Assembly (NCBI GenBank): GCA_030490835.1
Contig: CM059975.1
Location: 48,847,174 to 48,911,173 of the forward strand
DNA length: 64,000 nucleotides
From: Annona cherimola
Taxonomy: Eukaryota > Streptophyta > Magnoliopsida > Magnoliales > Annonaceae
Reading direction: 5' to 3'
Made by a program: the position numbers and the translations under genes. Positions 44,434 through 56,060 of the stretch are shown here, one piece after another. A model generated the notes under the pieces. The model had not been told where the DNA came from. It saw nothing but the letters and a program-made list of their open reading frames with translations, and did not search any database. Each line of letters opens with the position of its first letter. Position 1 is the stretch's first letter.

Positions 44434-45769
44434 TTGCTTGTGGGGTTTAATGTATCTACTCCAAGTGTGCAGGGACCTCAAGATAAAAATTTTGCCAAAA
44501 AATATTTTATAAAGCAATATGGCAAAGTTTACAGAAGCCCTAACAAATCCTCTTGCTTGCCCACCGCTAAGCCTAAGAAATGGGATTTCGATCGCTATAG
44601 CAAAGAAAGCAAGAAAATTATGGATTTGATAGGATTCTACCCCGACGAACCACATCTATCAGGCCTTGGAAGTGACATCCCTATCCTGTTATCTGAAAGA
44701 CCTCTTGGTTATCAAAAGGGTAACAAAAGACTCGGTCTCGGGTACAAAGAAGAAGAAGACGTTGACTTCACTACCACCTACAGCATCTCCGCAAGCGACG
44801 ACTTCAGTAACGATCAAGAGGCATTAATGGAACTAGAGGACGCCCCACCTGCGATCAAGGATGGAGGGCAACCTACTATTGATGTACTCGAGGAATTCAA
44901 TCTTGGGACTGAGGAGAACTCGAGACCCATTTTTATTGCCAAAAACCTGGCCGAAAAAGAAAAGGCGACGTTGAGGTAGCTCTTGAGTGAATTCAAAGAT
45001 GTCTTTGCTTGGGAGTATTCGGAGATGCCAGGGCTCAACCTCGCGGTTGTAATGCACCATCTGCATATTACGCGGGATAAAAACCTAGTCAAGCAAGCTC
45101 CGAGAAGGTTTCGACTGGAGCTCGAAGAACAAATCATTAAAGAAGTTAAAAAACTCATTGATGCTGAATTCATTTCAGAAATCAAATTTTCGAGATGGAT
45201 TTCTAGCGTTGTTCCTGTCAAAAAGAAAAATGGGCAAATCCGCATTTGCATAGATTTTCGAGATCTAAACGAAGCATGCCCTAAGGATGAATTTCCCCTT
45301 CCTTTCACTGATTTGCTAATCGACAGCATGGCTCTGTACGACACATTCTCCTTTATGGATGAATATTCAGGATACAATCAAATCAAGATGGCTCTAGCAG
45401 ATGAAGCCGCAATAGCATTTCGAACACCGATGACTGTCTTTTGCTACAAAGTCATGCCTTTTGGTCTTAAGAATGCTGGCGCAACTTATCAAAGAGCTGC
45501 AAAATATATTTCATGATATGTTACACAAACATGTTGAGTATTATGTCGATGACCTAGTTGTAAGATCTGAAGGTCAGAATAGGCATAAAGAAGATTTGAG
45601 GTCGGTGTTTCTGCGTCTAAGAAAGTATGATCTCAAGATGAATCCTCTCAAATGTGCATTCGGAGTATCATCCGAGAAATTCCTCGGGTTCGTAATCCGC
45701 CAAAGGGGAATCGAGGTTGATCCACTCAAGATAGAAGCAATTCAAAATATGTTGCCTCCATGAAACCTC
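44434..45769 (+). pseudogene. pol: Tat reverse transcriptase
   Basis: A pre-RT linker (LGLGYKEEEDVDF, RPIFIAKNL) leads into RT with FKDVFAWEYSEMPG, VPVKKKNGQIRICIDFRDLN, ACPKDEFPLPF, MDEYSGYNQIKM, KVMPFGLKNAGATYQR and, after a frame change near 45490, the catalytic YYVDDLVV at about 45541. LKMNPLKCAFGV and GIEVDPLKIEAI follow. The stop at 44977-44979 and the stop near 45762 add to the frameshift. The KNAGATYQR form is characteristic of the Tat branch of Ty3. Confidence 0.85.
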
Positions 45770-46190
45770 AGAGAACTTAGGAGCCTGCAAGGCCAATTGT
45801 CGTATATCCGGCGTTTCATCTCCAACTTGTCCAGCCGGTGCCAGCTCTTTCACAAGTTAATGAAAAAAGATACGACTTTTCAGTGGGACGCAAAATGCCA
45901 ACGAGCTTTTGAAGCAATTAAAGAATTGCTGCAGAATCCTCCTATTTTGACGACCCCAGTAAAAGGAAAGCCGCTCATTTTCTATATTGCTGTCAGTCCA
46001 CAATCACTGGGGGCATTGCTTGCACAAGAAAATGCCCAAGGCAAAGAACAAGCCGCATATTATTTCAGTCGTCGATTATTGCAAGCTGAATGTAATTATT
46101 CCTCGATCGAGAAGATTTGTCTAGACATTACTTCCTCGCGCATCAAATCATACTTATATCGAAAGATGACCCCCTTAAATTCTTAATCAC
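45770..46190 (+). pseudogene. pol: Tat first RNase H
   Basis: RELRSLQGQLSYIRRFISN and CQLFHKLMKKDTTFQW lead into the RNase H-like domain (GKPLIFYIAVSPQSLGALLA, YYFSRRLLQAECNYSSIEK). The usual first catalytic Asp (Y..D.S) appears as A in IAVSPQS, in line with the known loss of function of the first RNase H in elements with a second domain. A stop lies near 46186. Confidence 0.75.
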
Positions 46191-46830
46191 TAAATTCTTG
46201 ATCATTAGACCAATGCTTTCAGGACGCCTAGCAAAATGGTCATTGTTGTTATCTGAATTTGATATCAAATATGTGCCACGAAAGGCAGTGAAAGGGCAAG
46301 TGTTAGCAGATTTCCTAGCAGCCCATCCGCTTGTAGAAGAATTTTCTATCTTAGAAAACCTAGCTGATGAGAAGGTTTTCTATGCAAATGATGATCCAAT
46401 GTGGCAAATGTATTTCGATGGCGCTTCAAATCGATCCGGAGCTGGCGTTGAAATTATCATAGTCTCCCCTCATATTGACTTGTTCCCGCACTCATATTTT
46501 CTTGAAAAAAGCGCAACGAATAATGAAGTTGAATATGAGGCTTTACTCATTCGCATGGAACTTCTTTTGCAATCAGACATTTTATTTGTGCGAATATTTG
46601 GGGATTCTGAATTGGTTATTAAACAGTTAAACAATCAATACGAAGTGCACCAGCCTCATTTGAGAAAATATTATGACAAAGCTCAAACTTTATTGGCGAA
46701 GTTCAAAATTATTTCTGTTAAGCACGTTCCTTAGTCAGAAAATGTAGTTGCTGATGCACTATCAAAGTTGGCCAATATTCTCGCTTTCCATGAGCTTGAT
46801 GACAAGATGGTTTGAGTGCAAAGACTAGAA
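46191..46830 (+). pseudogene. pol: Tat second (archaeal-type) RNase H
   Basis: After a linker with RLAKWSLLLSEFDIKYVPRK and ADFLAAHP, the domain shows MYFDGASNRSGAGVEIII (first Asp), NNEVEYEALLIRM (Glu), IFGDSELVIKQL (second Asp) and VADALSKLAN (last Asp). A second RNase H of this type between RT and integrase is diagnostic of the Tat lineage. The stop at about 46732 (HVP then stop) lies just before the last motif. Confidence 0.88.
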
Positions 46831-46879
46831 GATGACGAAGAGCTCCAAGTAAATCAAGTTGGACGGTGTGTATCCGAGG

Positions 46880-48112
46880 TAACTACAAACAATGATGACT
46901 GGAGCATCCCTATCATCAACTACCTCAAATATGGTATTGTACCAGATGATCCGATATACCGTGTTTCAAGATGATTTGTATCGGATTGCTTTTGATGGAC
47001 TTTGGCTTCGCTGCATTAACAGGAATGATATCTGTCAGGTTCTTCAAGAGACACACTCCAGCGAGTGTGGCGCCCACCAATCTGGACGACATCTTTATCA
47101 TAAGATCAGAACATTGGGCTATTATTAGCCCACAATGGTCTAAGACTCCATCAATTTTGCAAAATCCTGTGAAGCCTGTCAAATGCATGGAGATATTTAT
47201 CATATTCCTGCTTCAATAATGTCTCCAGCACCTATTTCATGGTCTTTCTCTTTGTGGGGCTTTGATATTGTCGGTCCGATAAATCCGTCATCATCCAAAG
47301 GACACTTATATATTTTAGCTGCTACGGATTATTTCTCCAAGTGGGCAGAAGCTAAAGCTTACAAGAGAGTTTGAGCGCAAGAGGTGGTTGAATTTATCAA
47401 GCACAAAATAATTTACCATTATGGTGTCCCCTATCAAATCACCTTAGATAATGGCACACCATTCAAAAACGACAAAGTAAATCAGTTGTGCTGAAAGTTT
47501 GGAATCAAACAAGTATTCTCATCGCCCTATTACCCACAAGGGAATGGTCAAGCAGAGGCATTTAACAAAAATATCATTCGAATCCTCAAAAGGACCACTG
47601 TGAAAAATAAGCGTGATTAGCACGAGAAGCTAACTGAAGCACTATGGGCCTACAAAACCACACATCGAACTGCGATGGGAGCAACGCCATATTCACTACT
47701 TTTTGGCGCTGAAGAAATTTTACTAGTGGAGATCCAGTTAGCATCCTTAAGAGTTGCTATCCATTCTGGGTTAACTATTTAACAACAAGCCAAACTTCGT
47801 TTCGACAAACTCGAATCACTAGATGAAAAGCGAATTCAAGTGCGACAACGAATCAAACTCTATCAAGCTCGGATGGTCAAAGCATACAATAAAGTTGTAA
47901 AGCATCGCTCATTTAAAAGAGGAAATTTGGTGCTAAATCTATGCACGGAGTTTATGGTCGGGGGCAAACTTACCGGTAAATTCGAGCCTAAATGGGAAGG
48001 GCCTTACATCATTGAGAGGATCTATGGCAATGGCACATACGAAGTTATTAATTGTGAGAATCAAGTCAAATCAACTGTAAATGGGAATTACTTAAAAAAA
48101 TACTATCCGTAG
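46880..48112 (+). pseudogene. pol: Tat integrase
   Basis: Zinc domain (HSSECGAHQSGRHLYHKI, CEACQMHGD), core with WGFDIVGPINPSSSKG (Asp), TLDNGTPFKN (Asp) and [16 protein letters not shown] (Glu), ALWAYKTTHRTAMGATPYSL, and a C-terminal GKFEPKWEGPYIIERIYGNG ending at 48110-48112 (TAG). Stops occur near 47127, 47372, 47492, 47618 and 47780, and frames change. The fold is fully recognisable and the gene is dead. Confidence 0.85.
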
Positions 48113-48127
48113 AAGTAACAAAGGGAG

Positions 48128-51100
48128 TCATACATCAAAAAATTGCAAGAGAATCTTTACAGTCTCCTTTGTAGAAGGAAGGGACTCCTTCAAAACCCGG
48201 ATAGAGTTCACTATATCAGCAGGAGGAACTGTATACACCCACAGCTCTTTGACCTTTGCCTCTATAGTAGAAATATCCTGACTCTCTGAATCAATTCTCA
48301 CTTTGTAGAGGTCAACTTCGACTTGAAGTTCGTTGGAGGTAGAAGTGACAATGCGACGGCCCTCAGCCTGTTTGGCCACTATAGATGCTCGAATCTCCTC
48401 GGCAATCATCTTTTTACCTTCCATCTCCTTTGCAACCTAGAGGTTACGTTCCTTAAGTTGAGCAAGGCTATCTCTACATTTAGCAAGGTCGGCTTCTGCG
48501 GACGCTAGATCTTCTGCAGAAACCAAGGGTCGTGCAGCAGCCTCGAGCTCGTGCCAATGGGCACGCAACTTCTCCAGTAAGAGTATGACGTCACCAAAAC
48601 TAAAAACGCGAAGTTGGAGCCTATCCAGGATTATGGAAAAATCTTCACAAATATCCAACACTTCGGTGACATCATCAGGAGAATCCATGTCCCTCAAAGA
48701 AGAAACGATGCATCCCTTGAATTGTGCTATTGCACGCCTTAAACGCTTGAGATCCCACTGCTCTAACCGCTTCGCCCCGATCACCTTGAAAGTTGAAAAG
48801 AAATGATGCAAGGGATCCAAGAAGCGATCTTTGACATCAGGAAGCTAACGAGCCCCACTCGAGCTCGTGCCAGTACTAGGACCGGTTGAACTAAAGTGAG
48901 GACTACCTGAGTGACTAGGTCCTAACGCTGAAAAGTACAAGTCAAGATGTCAGAACAGCAAGTTAACTAGGTGAAAAGCATAAATACAAATACCTGGTGA
49001 CGTAGGAGAAACGGGCAACGGCTCTATTGGTGTCGAATTCTCCCCGCCATGAGCATCGTCATCAGATACTTCGACAACTAAGGCGGCCAACCAAAAAAAA
49101 AAGGAAAGAGGGGGTTTACCTTCAAAATTCATACCCGCACCTTCTGGGTGATTACACGGAGCCTCCGAGCGGATTTTCCCTCCCGAACCAGACCCTGAAT
49201 GAGAAGCTGCCTTCACAGGAGTATCTTGGGCTATAGAACGAGGAGACTGACATGCCTCATGAAGATGTTATCAGAAAATATAAGCCCGCTATCACAAGAC
49301 CGCATTGGTTGGTCAGTTTGACCCATATTTAGATTTACATGGAATCCCAAGAGATCACTCAGAGCATGGTCGCTGGAATCCGGTAGCACAGGGGAGTTTT
49401 TTTGCACCTCGGCACGCATTCCCTTACTCACTTCATGGTCATTGGAAGAATTTATGGCAACAATCGGCTCTGCTACAACGACCCCTTCCTCAGATAGCTC
49501 GGGTGGCTTGCAAATGGGATATGACCTTTTATCAAACTCTCCTTGTATATCAACTTTAGAATGTCTCACAGCTTCTCCTTGATCTGAGGAATCTTTTCCT
49601 TGGGAAGAATCTGAAAGTCCAGCAATTGAAGATGAATCCCTCATTTTCCAAATTTTTCACTTCTTGCAACAAGTGTCACGCATTGTCGATGACTCTGTAG
49701 CCTCTAAGTTGGTGAGACGATTGGGAAACCAAAAGCGACTGATTGGCTTTGGCGGATATATAACCTCGGGAAGCTTGACATTGTATTCTAAAAAAAAAGA
49801 GGGGGAATAGTTAAGGATAAAAACATTAAAAAAAAGAAGAGAAAAGAAAAGACAGAAGAAACATATTCCAAGTCTCCGTAGGTTTCTGGTCCTTTTCAGA
49901 AGCTTCCTTTTCAGCAGCTAACTCCCATAAGGTCTTCTTGACTAGTTCGGTGTCACAACGAATATACTCTTTTCCTTCCGCAACCCAGTCAATACAGTGA
50001 AAGCTACAACCGACGATCCCGGGGTAGGCCTTGAAGGAATCAATGTGTTGGACACAACGAGCCTCAGTCTCCTCCACATCTGGTTCCTTGAAGCGTTTAA
50101 TCTCAAAGGGCATCACCAAGCCCAGTTCACCCCAGCTGGTGGTCAAGTCAAGGGGTTTAAAAGCCCAAAAGCGGGATTTAAGCACAACTTGCTCGACAAA
50201 CTTTACCGCATAGATGCCATACCAATGAACATAATCTTGAGTTGCTCGGACTCGACGGTCAAATGAAGGAAATTTCAGCTCACATGAGAACTTAACTCCC
50301 TCAAAGCGCGAACATACCGCGAGCCAGTGAAGAGATCTGACCCCAACTTCCCTTTGATATCTTGGGATGCGAGGAAGATATGCAGGAACGTCCTGATCAA
50401 AGCCGAATTGACGGGCAAACCTATGAGGATAGTACGGCTCAACCTCAAAACGAGGACCATCCCTATAAGCGAAGAGACCTGGTTGAAGCGACAACGCAAA
50501 GTCCTTCTCATCAAGGGTCAGTCCCTCAGAGGAAGATTTTGTCGACCACTCGCAGAGGGCAACCATACGGAAGAACCTATCTTCAAAATAACCATCCTGG
50601 ATAAGAAGCTCGGTCATGTCTTCAAAACTATAGCTGGCTAAGCTACGCCTGGCAAATTTCTTCAATATCAAACCTTGAGAAGGAAATCGGGTAACTTTCT
50701 TGACTCCATAAATCTCTGAGAAACAGAATCCAAGCCAGCCAAGGAGAAAATGAGCCAGAAAAAAAAAATGGCATGCCCTGGGCCTTTCTCATTACATATA
50801 ATATGATTTAAACCCTTATAAATATCACACAATACTCGTGGTACCAAAGCGAAGCAGTTGCCTTGAGCCATCTCGCAAGCAACATAAAACATGACCATTT
50901 TACAAGACCATAGGTCGAAGAGGAAGGACATATGACCACGGAAATCCAAAGCCACAAAAAAAGGATAAGCTCGACCTCAGACTATACTTGTTGTAGGCGC
51001 TCAAGGGGAAGCCACAGGCCGCCTTGCCCACTGGCATGAAACTCAACAGTATTAGAAGGCCAGTTGTCATTAGATACCTGTTGGTCAGAAATCCTTGAGA

Positions 51101-52195
51101 ATAATGTCACCCAGTCTCTCGCTGTGAACTTTTCCTTCTTGGTCATTTGATATAACTCGTCAAGAAGATCTATGACCTTTAAAGCAATCGGCTTCTTGTT
51201 GAAGGTAGAGTTTGGAGGGGTACACTCATCAAAAGGCAATCCACATACAGGGAGACGTCATATCCCCTTCAGATCCCACAAAGTAATGCTCATCTCTCCA
51301 AATGGAAATATGAAGGAGTTAGTCGTCGATGACCAGAAGCTTACAAAGGCATTGATGATGTTGTTGTCTTTCCAAAAACCCTCTCCAGTGGCTAAGATCG
51401 CATCTTTCACACCAGCGGCTGTAAGCACCACCTCATGATGAGAGACCAGATGTTGTGCCCATTGATTAAAACCTGGGATGTTACCCAAGCAGCCACGGTA
51501 GACATTCGCACCCTCTTTGCATATAAAAGAATAGTCTTCTAGTTCCTTTTGCAACCAGCGAGGAGTCTCTATGATAAAATTATGGGGATTGCCTAATGCC
51601 CTGATCGGGAGTAGAAAGCAACTAGAAAAGGTCTTGCGGGGATCGATTGCAGCAACACCTTTCCCAAAGATATACCTTCTTGACAGTTCAAACGCTCGGT
51701 GAAAATCTTCTCTGGGATCATAAAGATTCGAGTAGAGCGACCATTAATATCTTCCATAAGGTGGCAGCGCATGAGGCTGAAGTGAGAAGGTCCATTGAAC
51801 ATTCGAAGCATTCACGGCTTGCCAAGGCAGGATACCACCCAAAATAAGAAGAGGAGCCCCCACAAGGGCGACCGAAGAAGATATCGTACTTCTTGGCACT
51901 CTGCGTAGTTCTCTTCCTCGGAACACACTGCTTTTTCTTAAATGTCATCATTTCTTCAAGAGAGCTCTTCTTGGAAGATTCAATTTTCTTCGAGGAGAAG
52001 CCTTTTAGACTCCCCATGGGCATATGCAATAGCCTTACGCTTCTTCACAAGAGAAGGTGACGTCGGAGGCGCCGCAATTGAAACTAATTTGGAAAAAGGA
52101 GTCGTGCTATCCTTTGGCTCCTCAAGGGAAGAACGCCTCTTTTTCACCGTTGATTTCTCTCTTGGTGAAAGAATAGAAAATTCTGGAGAAGACAT
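48128..52195 (-). pseudogene. Antisense plant mobile domain (PMD) gene carried by the Tat element
   Basis: Minus-strand gene converging on the Tat integrase (16 bp between stops). A start at MSSPEFSILSPREKSTVKK (52195) is likely, followed by a Lys/Arg-rich region. The PMD domain (aminotransferase-like mobile domain) covers about 51560-50700: NIPGFNQWAQHLVSHHEVVL, FIFPFGEMSITLWDL, LPFDECTPPN, KFTARDWVTLFSRI. A large segment at 50671-49826 follows, then acidic and Ser-rich linkers, and a C-terminal coiled coil (48820-48128: SAEADLAKCRDSLAQLKE, IEAKVKELW). PMD proteins occur as host genes (MAIN, MAIL1) and as passengers of transposons; antisense extra ORFs downstream of pol are known in the Tat lineage. 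The region contains a canonical intron at 48928-48993 and others less sure. Stops in presumed exons (for example 51255, 48852) make it a pseudogene. Confidence 0.75.
48928..48993 (-). other. Spliceosomal intron in antisense PMD gene (66 bp)
   Basis: On the minus strand the donor reads TCACCAG then GTATTTG and the acceptor TACTTTTCAG then CG. The interior is T-rich and has in-frame stops. Removal keeps one frame: PVSPTSP before joins a Ser/Gly/Pro-rich linker, then the coiled-coil part from 48820. Other candidates are 49788-49862 (75 bp, acceptor after a T run) and 49078-49119 (42 bp, in frame without stops, so possibly not an intron). Confidence 0.65.
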
Positions 52196-52225
52196 TGCCT
52201 GCAAATATATATATATATATATCAA

Positions 52226-53170
52226 ATTTCAAAAAAAAAGAAAAAAAAGAGAAAAAAAGGAAAGAAAAAGAAAAAGAAAAGAACTACCGCACGTTACAGC
52301 TTTGCTACAAAAGTGTAAATGAAGAAAGTTAATGATGCTTTAGTGCTAGCAATCAAGATGCTCCTCCTCTTAAGAACCCAAATCAAGCACTGGCCGTCAA
52401 ATCTGAAACAAGAAGCCAGTGGAACCCGTAGGTGGGCCATTTCAAAAAAAAATAATAATAATAATAAAAACAAAAAAAGAGAGAAAAAGAGAGGGAAAGA
52501 TATATACGGCTCAGCATAAAAGGGGGGCATTGAATGAAATCCGCTAAGTATAAATAGCTGTGGAGCGGTACCTAAAACCCACAAATCATAGGGCTACGGG
52601 CCCGTTGACTTCTTAAAGCTCTTGAGGCGCTGTGTTTAGCTGCAAAAAAAAGTCTCATTAATGATAAAAGCGCACCGTTTTATTCCAGCAAAAAAAAATC
52701 AAAGAAAAAAAGGGGGGAGGCCTGCTAGACAACATGTCAGGAATCACGCCCTTACAAGTAGCCCACGACGGCATAATTCCTGAGGGGCATTTGATGAGGT
52801 ATATTTTTAACCATGGGTCTACTACGATTATATGATTGATATGATTCTCCATCTAAAAAAAAGAGAAGAAAAAAGAAAAGAGAAAATGAAAAAAAGAGAA
52901 AAATCAGAATAAAAAGAAAATTGATAGCAAAAAAAAATTTGTAAATGAAATATATCTATATAGGAAATCACGCATAAACTTCCACAAAAGGATAAAAAAA
53001 ACACTTTTCTGCACACTAATGTATGAAAGATCAGTGCGCTCCCTTTGTCCATTAAAATGTATTAAGGAATATAGATATCCCCATATCATCAAAAGTGGTG
53101 GGCCCTACAAAAGATTTCAAAAAAAAAAAATGCTTAGATTAATTTGCATGATTTTGAAAGGGGGGATTTT
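52226..53170 (+). other. Region between antisense gene and Tat 3' LTR, with three PPT-like modules
   Basis: Three purine tracts, each followed by similar text, lie at 52514-52535 (AAAAGGGGGGCATTGAATGA), 52700-52797 (AAAAAGGGGGGAGG ... TGAGGGGCATTTGATGAGG) and 53155-53178 (GAAAGGGGGGATTTTGACGG). A TATAAATAG lies at 52549. The rest is A-rich low-complexity sequence (52228-52280, 52440-52500, 52855-52940). I take the last module as the most likely PPT and LTR start, without certainty. No gene is seen. Confidence 0.45.
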
Positions 53171-53409
53171 GACGGGGCATGATATGGACCTTGGGCCCAC
53201 TGCAAGATCATGAAATTGCATCATATGATTACAAGGCGGAGTTAAAAAAAAAAAGGTGAAGCGTCGCATGGAAGAAACGGGAATTCCCTTCGCCCATGGA
53301 GAGTTTTAAAGGTCTCTTAACCATCGACGGGTGGCTTGATAAAAAAAAGGGAGTGGTCAGTACTTCTACTGGGGATTTCAAGAATTTGGCAAGAAGAACC
53401 ATTTTCTAG

Positions 53410-53820
53410 GGAGCGCAATTCAGTGCACCCGGGTGCATTCAGCCTCAACGCACCCGGGTGCACTGCACCTATTTATTTTTATTGTTTTTTAAACATTTTT
53501 GTATACAATGGTTAATCTAGGTTTATTTAACATATGTATCAATTTTTACTATTTTTGGAGACTTTTAGATATTTTTTTTAGATTTTTAAAAATCAGTGGC
53601 ATTTTCGGTAATTTAAAATTACGAAAAATGCCACTGATTTTTAAAAATCTAAAAAAAATATCTAAAAATCTCCAAAAATAGTAAAAATTGATACATATGT
53701 TAAATAAACCTATATTAACAGCTTCATGAAAAAATTTTCAAAAAAAAATAAAAAAAAATAGGTGCAGTGCACCCGGGTGCGTTGAGGCTGAATGCACCCG
53801 GGTGCACTGAATTGCGCTCC
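53410..53820. mobile_element. Foldback MITE, Mutator-like by its 9-bp target duplication
   Basis: 411 bp forming one near-complete hairpin: the left arm starts GGAGCGCAATTCAGTGCACC and the right arm ends with its complement, with the turn at about 53613-53622 (TAATTTAAAATTA). ATTTTCTAG occurs at both flanks (53401-53409 and 53821-53829), nine bases exact. Nine-base duplications with long inverted repeats are typical of Mutator-like elements. Each arm carries two GCACCCGGGTGC palindromes. There is no coding capacity, so it is non-autonomous. Confidence 0.88.
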
Positions 53821-53885
53821 ATTTTCTAGAGATCTACTGACTTCATCAAGTTATTCATAAAAGAGTCGACTTCACAAAGTGACAC

Positions 53886-54255
53886 ATGGGTGATCCGAGA
53901 AGAACGTGCAATCAAGCATGGGATCTCTACAGAACCGCCAGAGAATCAAGAAGAGCTCACATGAATCAAAGATTGGAAACAAAGTTTGCAATGGAAAGGG
54001 AAAAAGAAGCTGCAAGAATGATTGAGATGTTTTATCAAAACAAAACCAAAAAAAAAGAGAACGATTGAGATAAAAAGACAAGCTGCAAGAATCAGGGAGA
54101 AAGAAGCTAAAGAAAGAAAAAGAGAGCCGAGGAAGCAGCGCTTCGTTCAAGAGACGGGAAAACTTTTCGTGCGGACTGATGCTCTGGGAAAAGACAAGGA
54201 ACATAATCAGTACTGGTTTTTTTTCCACCTGGAAGGGAGATCAAGGAAGCTTTGA
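53886..54255 (+). pseudogene. Possible captured gene fragment with WHIM/DDT-type motif
   Basis: An ATG frame (MGDPRRTCNQAWDLYRTARE, 53886-54068) with a charged helix, and after a frame change a Lys/Glu/Arg-rich helix followed by KLFVRTDALGKDKEHNQYWF (about 54160-54222) and HLEGRSRKL. The pattern RT.PLGKDR..NRYWFF...GR is the hallmark of the WHIM motif in DDT/WHIM chromatin-remodelling partners of ISWI, preceded in those proteins by a charged coiled coil as here. The piece is short, frameshifted and inside the Tat LTR, so it would be a captured host fragment. Chance similarity is possible. Confidence 0.4.
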
Positions 54256-54700
54256 AGCAGATTGTGATTGAGCTATTAACTAGCAAGAAAAAAAAAACAA
54301 AAAAGAAAGAGAGACGCACCATGAAGCGGAAGAGAAATCGAAAAACTTGAAAGGACATGAGTTGTCTGGTCAACACGCAACAACGACCTGTATTCTGTGT
54401 TCTGCCGTACATGACAGCAAATGCGCACAAAAGCATTTCTCGACGCCCAAGTACTACCGCGGAACTACCGTATGTAGGCTGCGAAGCTACGAACTTTTCA
54501 AGACCATTTCAAAATTGTTGCCGCTGAACTTTAGTTCCTCGTAGATATTACGGGGCACCTTAATCACAGCCACCCGAATTCTGAAAATAGCTGCCTTTGG
54601 CTTCTCAAGAGACACGACGAGAGGAGAGACGGAAAGGACACGGAGCTCCAAACACAAGCATTCCCGCTCTTTCTTCCAATAGAGAACATAAGTTCTCAAA
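54256..54700. other. Unassigned part of Tat right LTR
   Basis: A + strand frame (54347-54544) reads CILCSAVHDSKCAQKHFSTP with spaced cysteines and then CRLRSYELFKTISKLLPLNF. A minus-strand frame (54487-54699) overlaps. Neither is recognised. Base composition is less AT-rich than the flanking arrays, so this may be more of the fragment at 53886-54255 or ordinary U3. Confidence 0.3.
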
Positions 54701-55439
54701 ATTTTTTATTTAAGGAAAAAAATTTCTTTTTTAGTAAAAAAAAAAATAATTATAAATATATATGCATATATATATATATTATTTTCAAAAAAATACTTTT
54801 CCTAACGTGGATACTCCCCGACTGGCGGGTTGAATTGACACACGGGTTAAGCATATTTTTAATATATATATGTTTTATTAAAAGTATATATATTATTTTC
54901 GAAAAAAAATACTATTCCCAACGTGGATACTCCTCGACTGGCGGGTTGAATTGACACACTGGTTAAGTATATTTTTAATATATATATGTTATTAAAAGTA
55001 TATATATATACAGATATACATATATATTATTTTAAAAAAAAAACTACTTTTCCCAACATGGATACTCCCCAACTGGCAGGTTGAATTGACACGCGAATGA
55101 ATTATTTTTCTCCCTAAGAAAATACGTATATATATAGTTTCTATATATATACATATATACATATATTATTATTATTATTATTTACAATAAAAAATATAAT
55201 AATATATCTAAAATGGCCCGGGGTCCCGGGATCTCATGGGCGCGCCATATATATATATAAAGCTAAGTATTTTTTATGATAAAAAAATATAATAACATAT
55301 ATAAAAAGGCCCGGGGTCCCGGGATCTCACGGGTGCACCATATATATATATATATATAAAGCTAAGTATTTTTTTTTACATGATAAAAAAATATAAAATA
55401 TATCTAAAAAGGCCCGGGGTCCCGGGATATCATGGGATC

Positions 55440-56060
55440 CAAAAATGAATATTTTGTTTTCTAAAAATATATATACATGTCCCACGGGTGTCCAAAAATT
55501 AATATTTGTTTTTATAAAATATATATGTGTGTCCCGCAGGCATCCAAAAAAATATTTTGTTTATAAAAATATATATACATGTCCCGCGGGCCTCCAAAAA
55601 TGAATATTTTATTTTCTAAAAATATATATTTGTCCCGCGGGCCTCAAAAAATGAATATTTTGTTTTCTAAAATATATATATGTCCCGCGGGCCTCCAAAA
55701 ATGAATATTTTATTTTCTAAAAAATATATATATATATATGTGTGTGTCTCGAGGGCGTCCAAAAATGAATATTTTATTTTTTCAAAATATATATGTATCC
55801 CGCGGGCCTCCAAAAATGAATATTTTATTTTTTCTAAAATATATATACGTCCCATGGGCCTCCAAAAATGAATATTTTATTTTCTAAAAAATATATATGT
55901 GTCCCGCGGGCCTCCAAAAATGAATATTTTATCTTCTAAAAAATATATATGTGTCCCGTGGGCCTCCAAAAATGAATATTTTATCTTCTAAAATATATAT
56001 ATTTTGTTCCACGGGCTCGCAAAAATATATATATTATTTTAAAATACACACATATATCTT
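55440..56060. repeat. Satellite-like array in right Tat LTR
   Basis: About eleven units of about 55 bp (CCCGCGGGCCTCCAAAAATGAATATTTTATTTTCTAAAATATATATATGT type), homologous to 13430-14040. Units within one array resemble each other strongly, suggesting continued homogenisation after insertion or strong similarity at birth. Confidence 0.85.

Noticed and set aside
49078..49119. Second possible intron in the antisense PMD gene
   Set aside because: GTAAAC...CCTTAG borders are present, but it is only 42 bp, divisible by three and free of stops, so it can equally be coding; mentioned only as a candidate.
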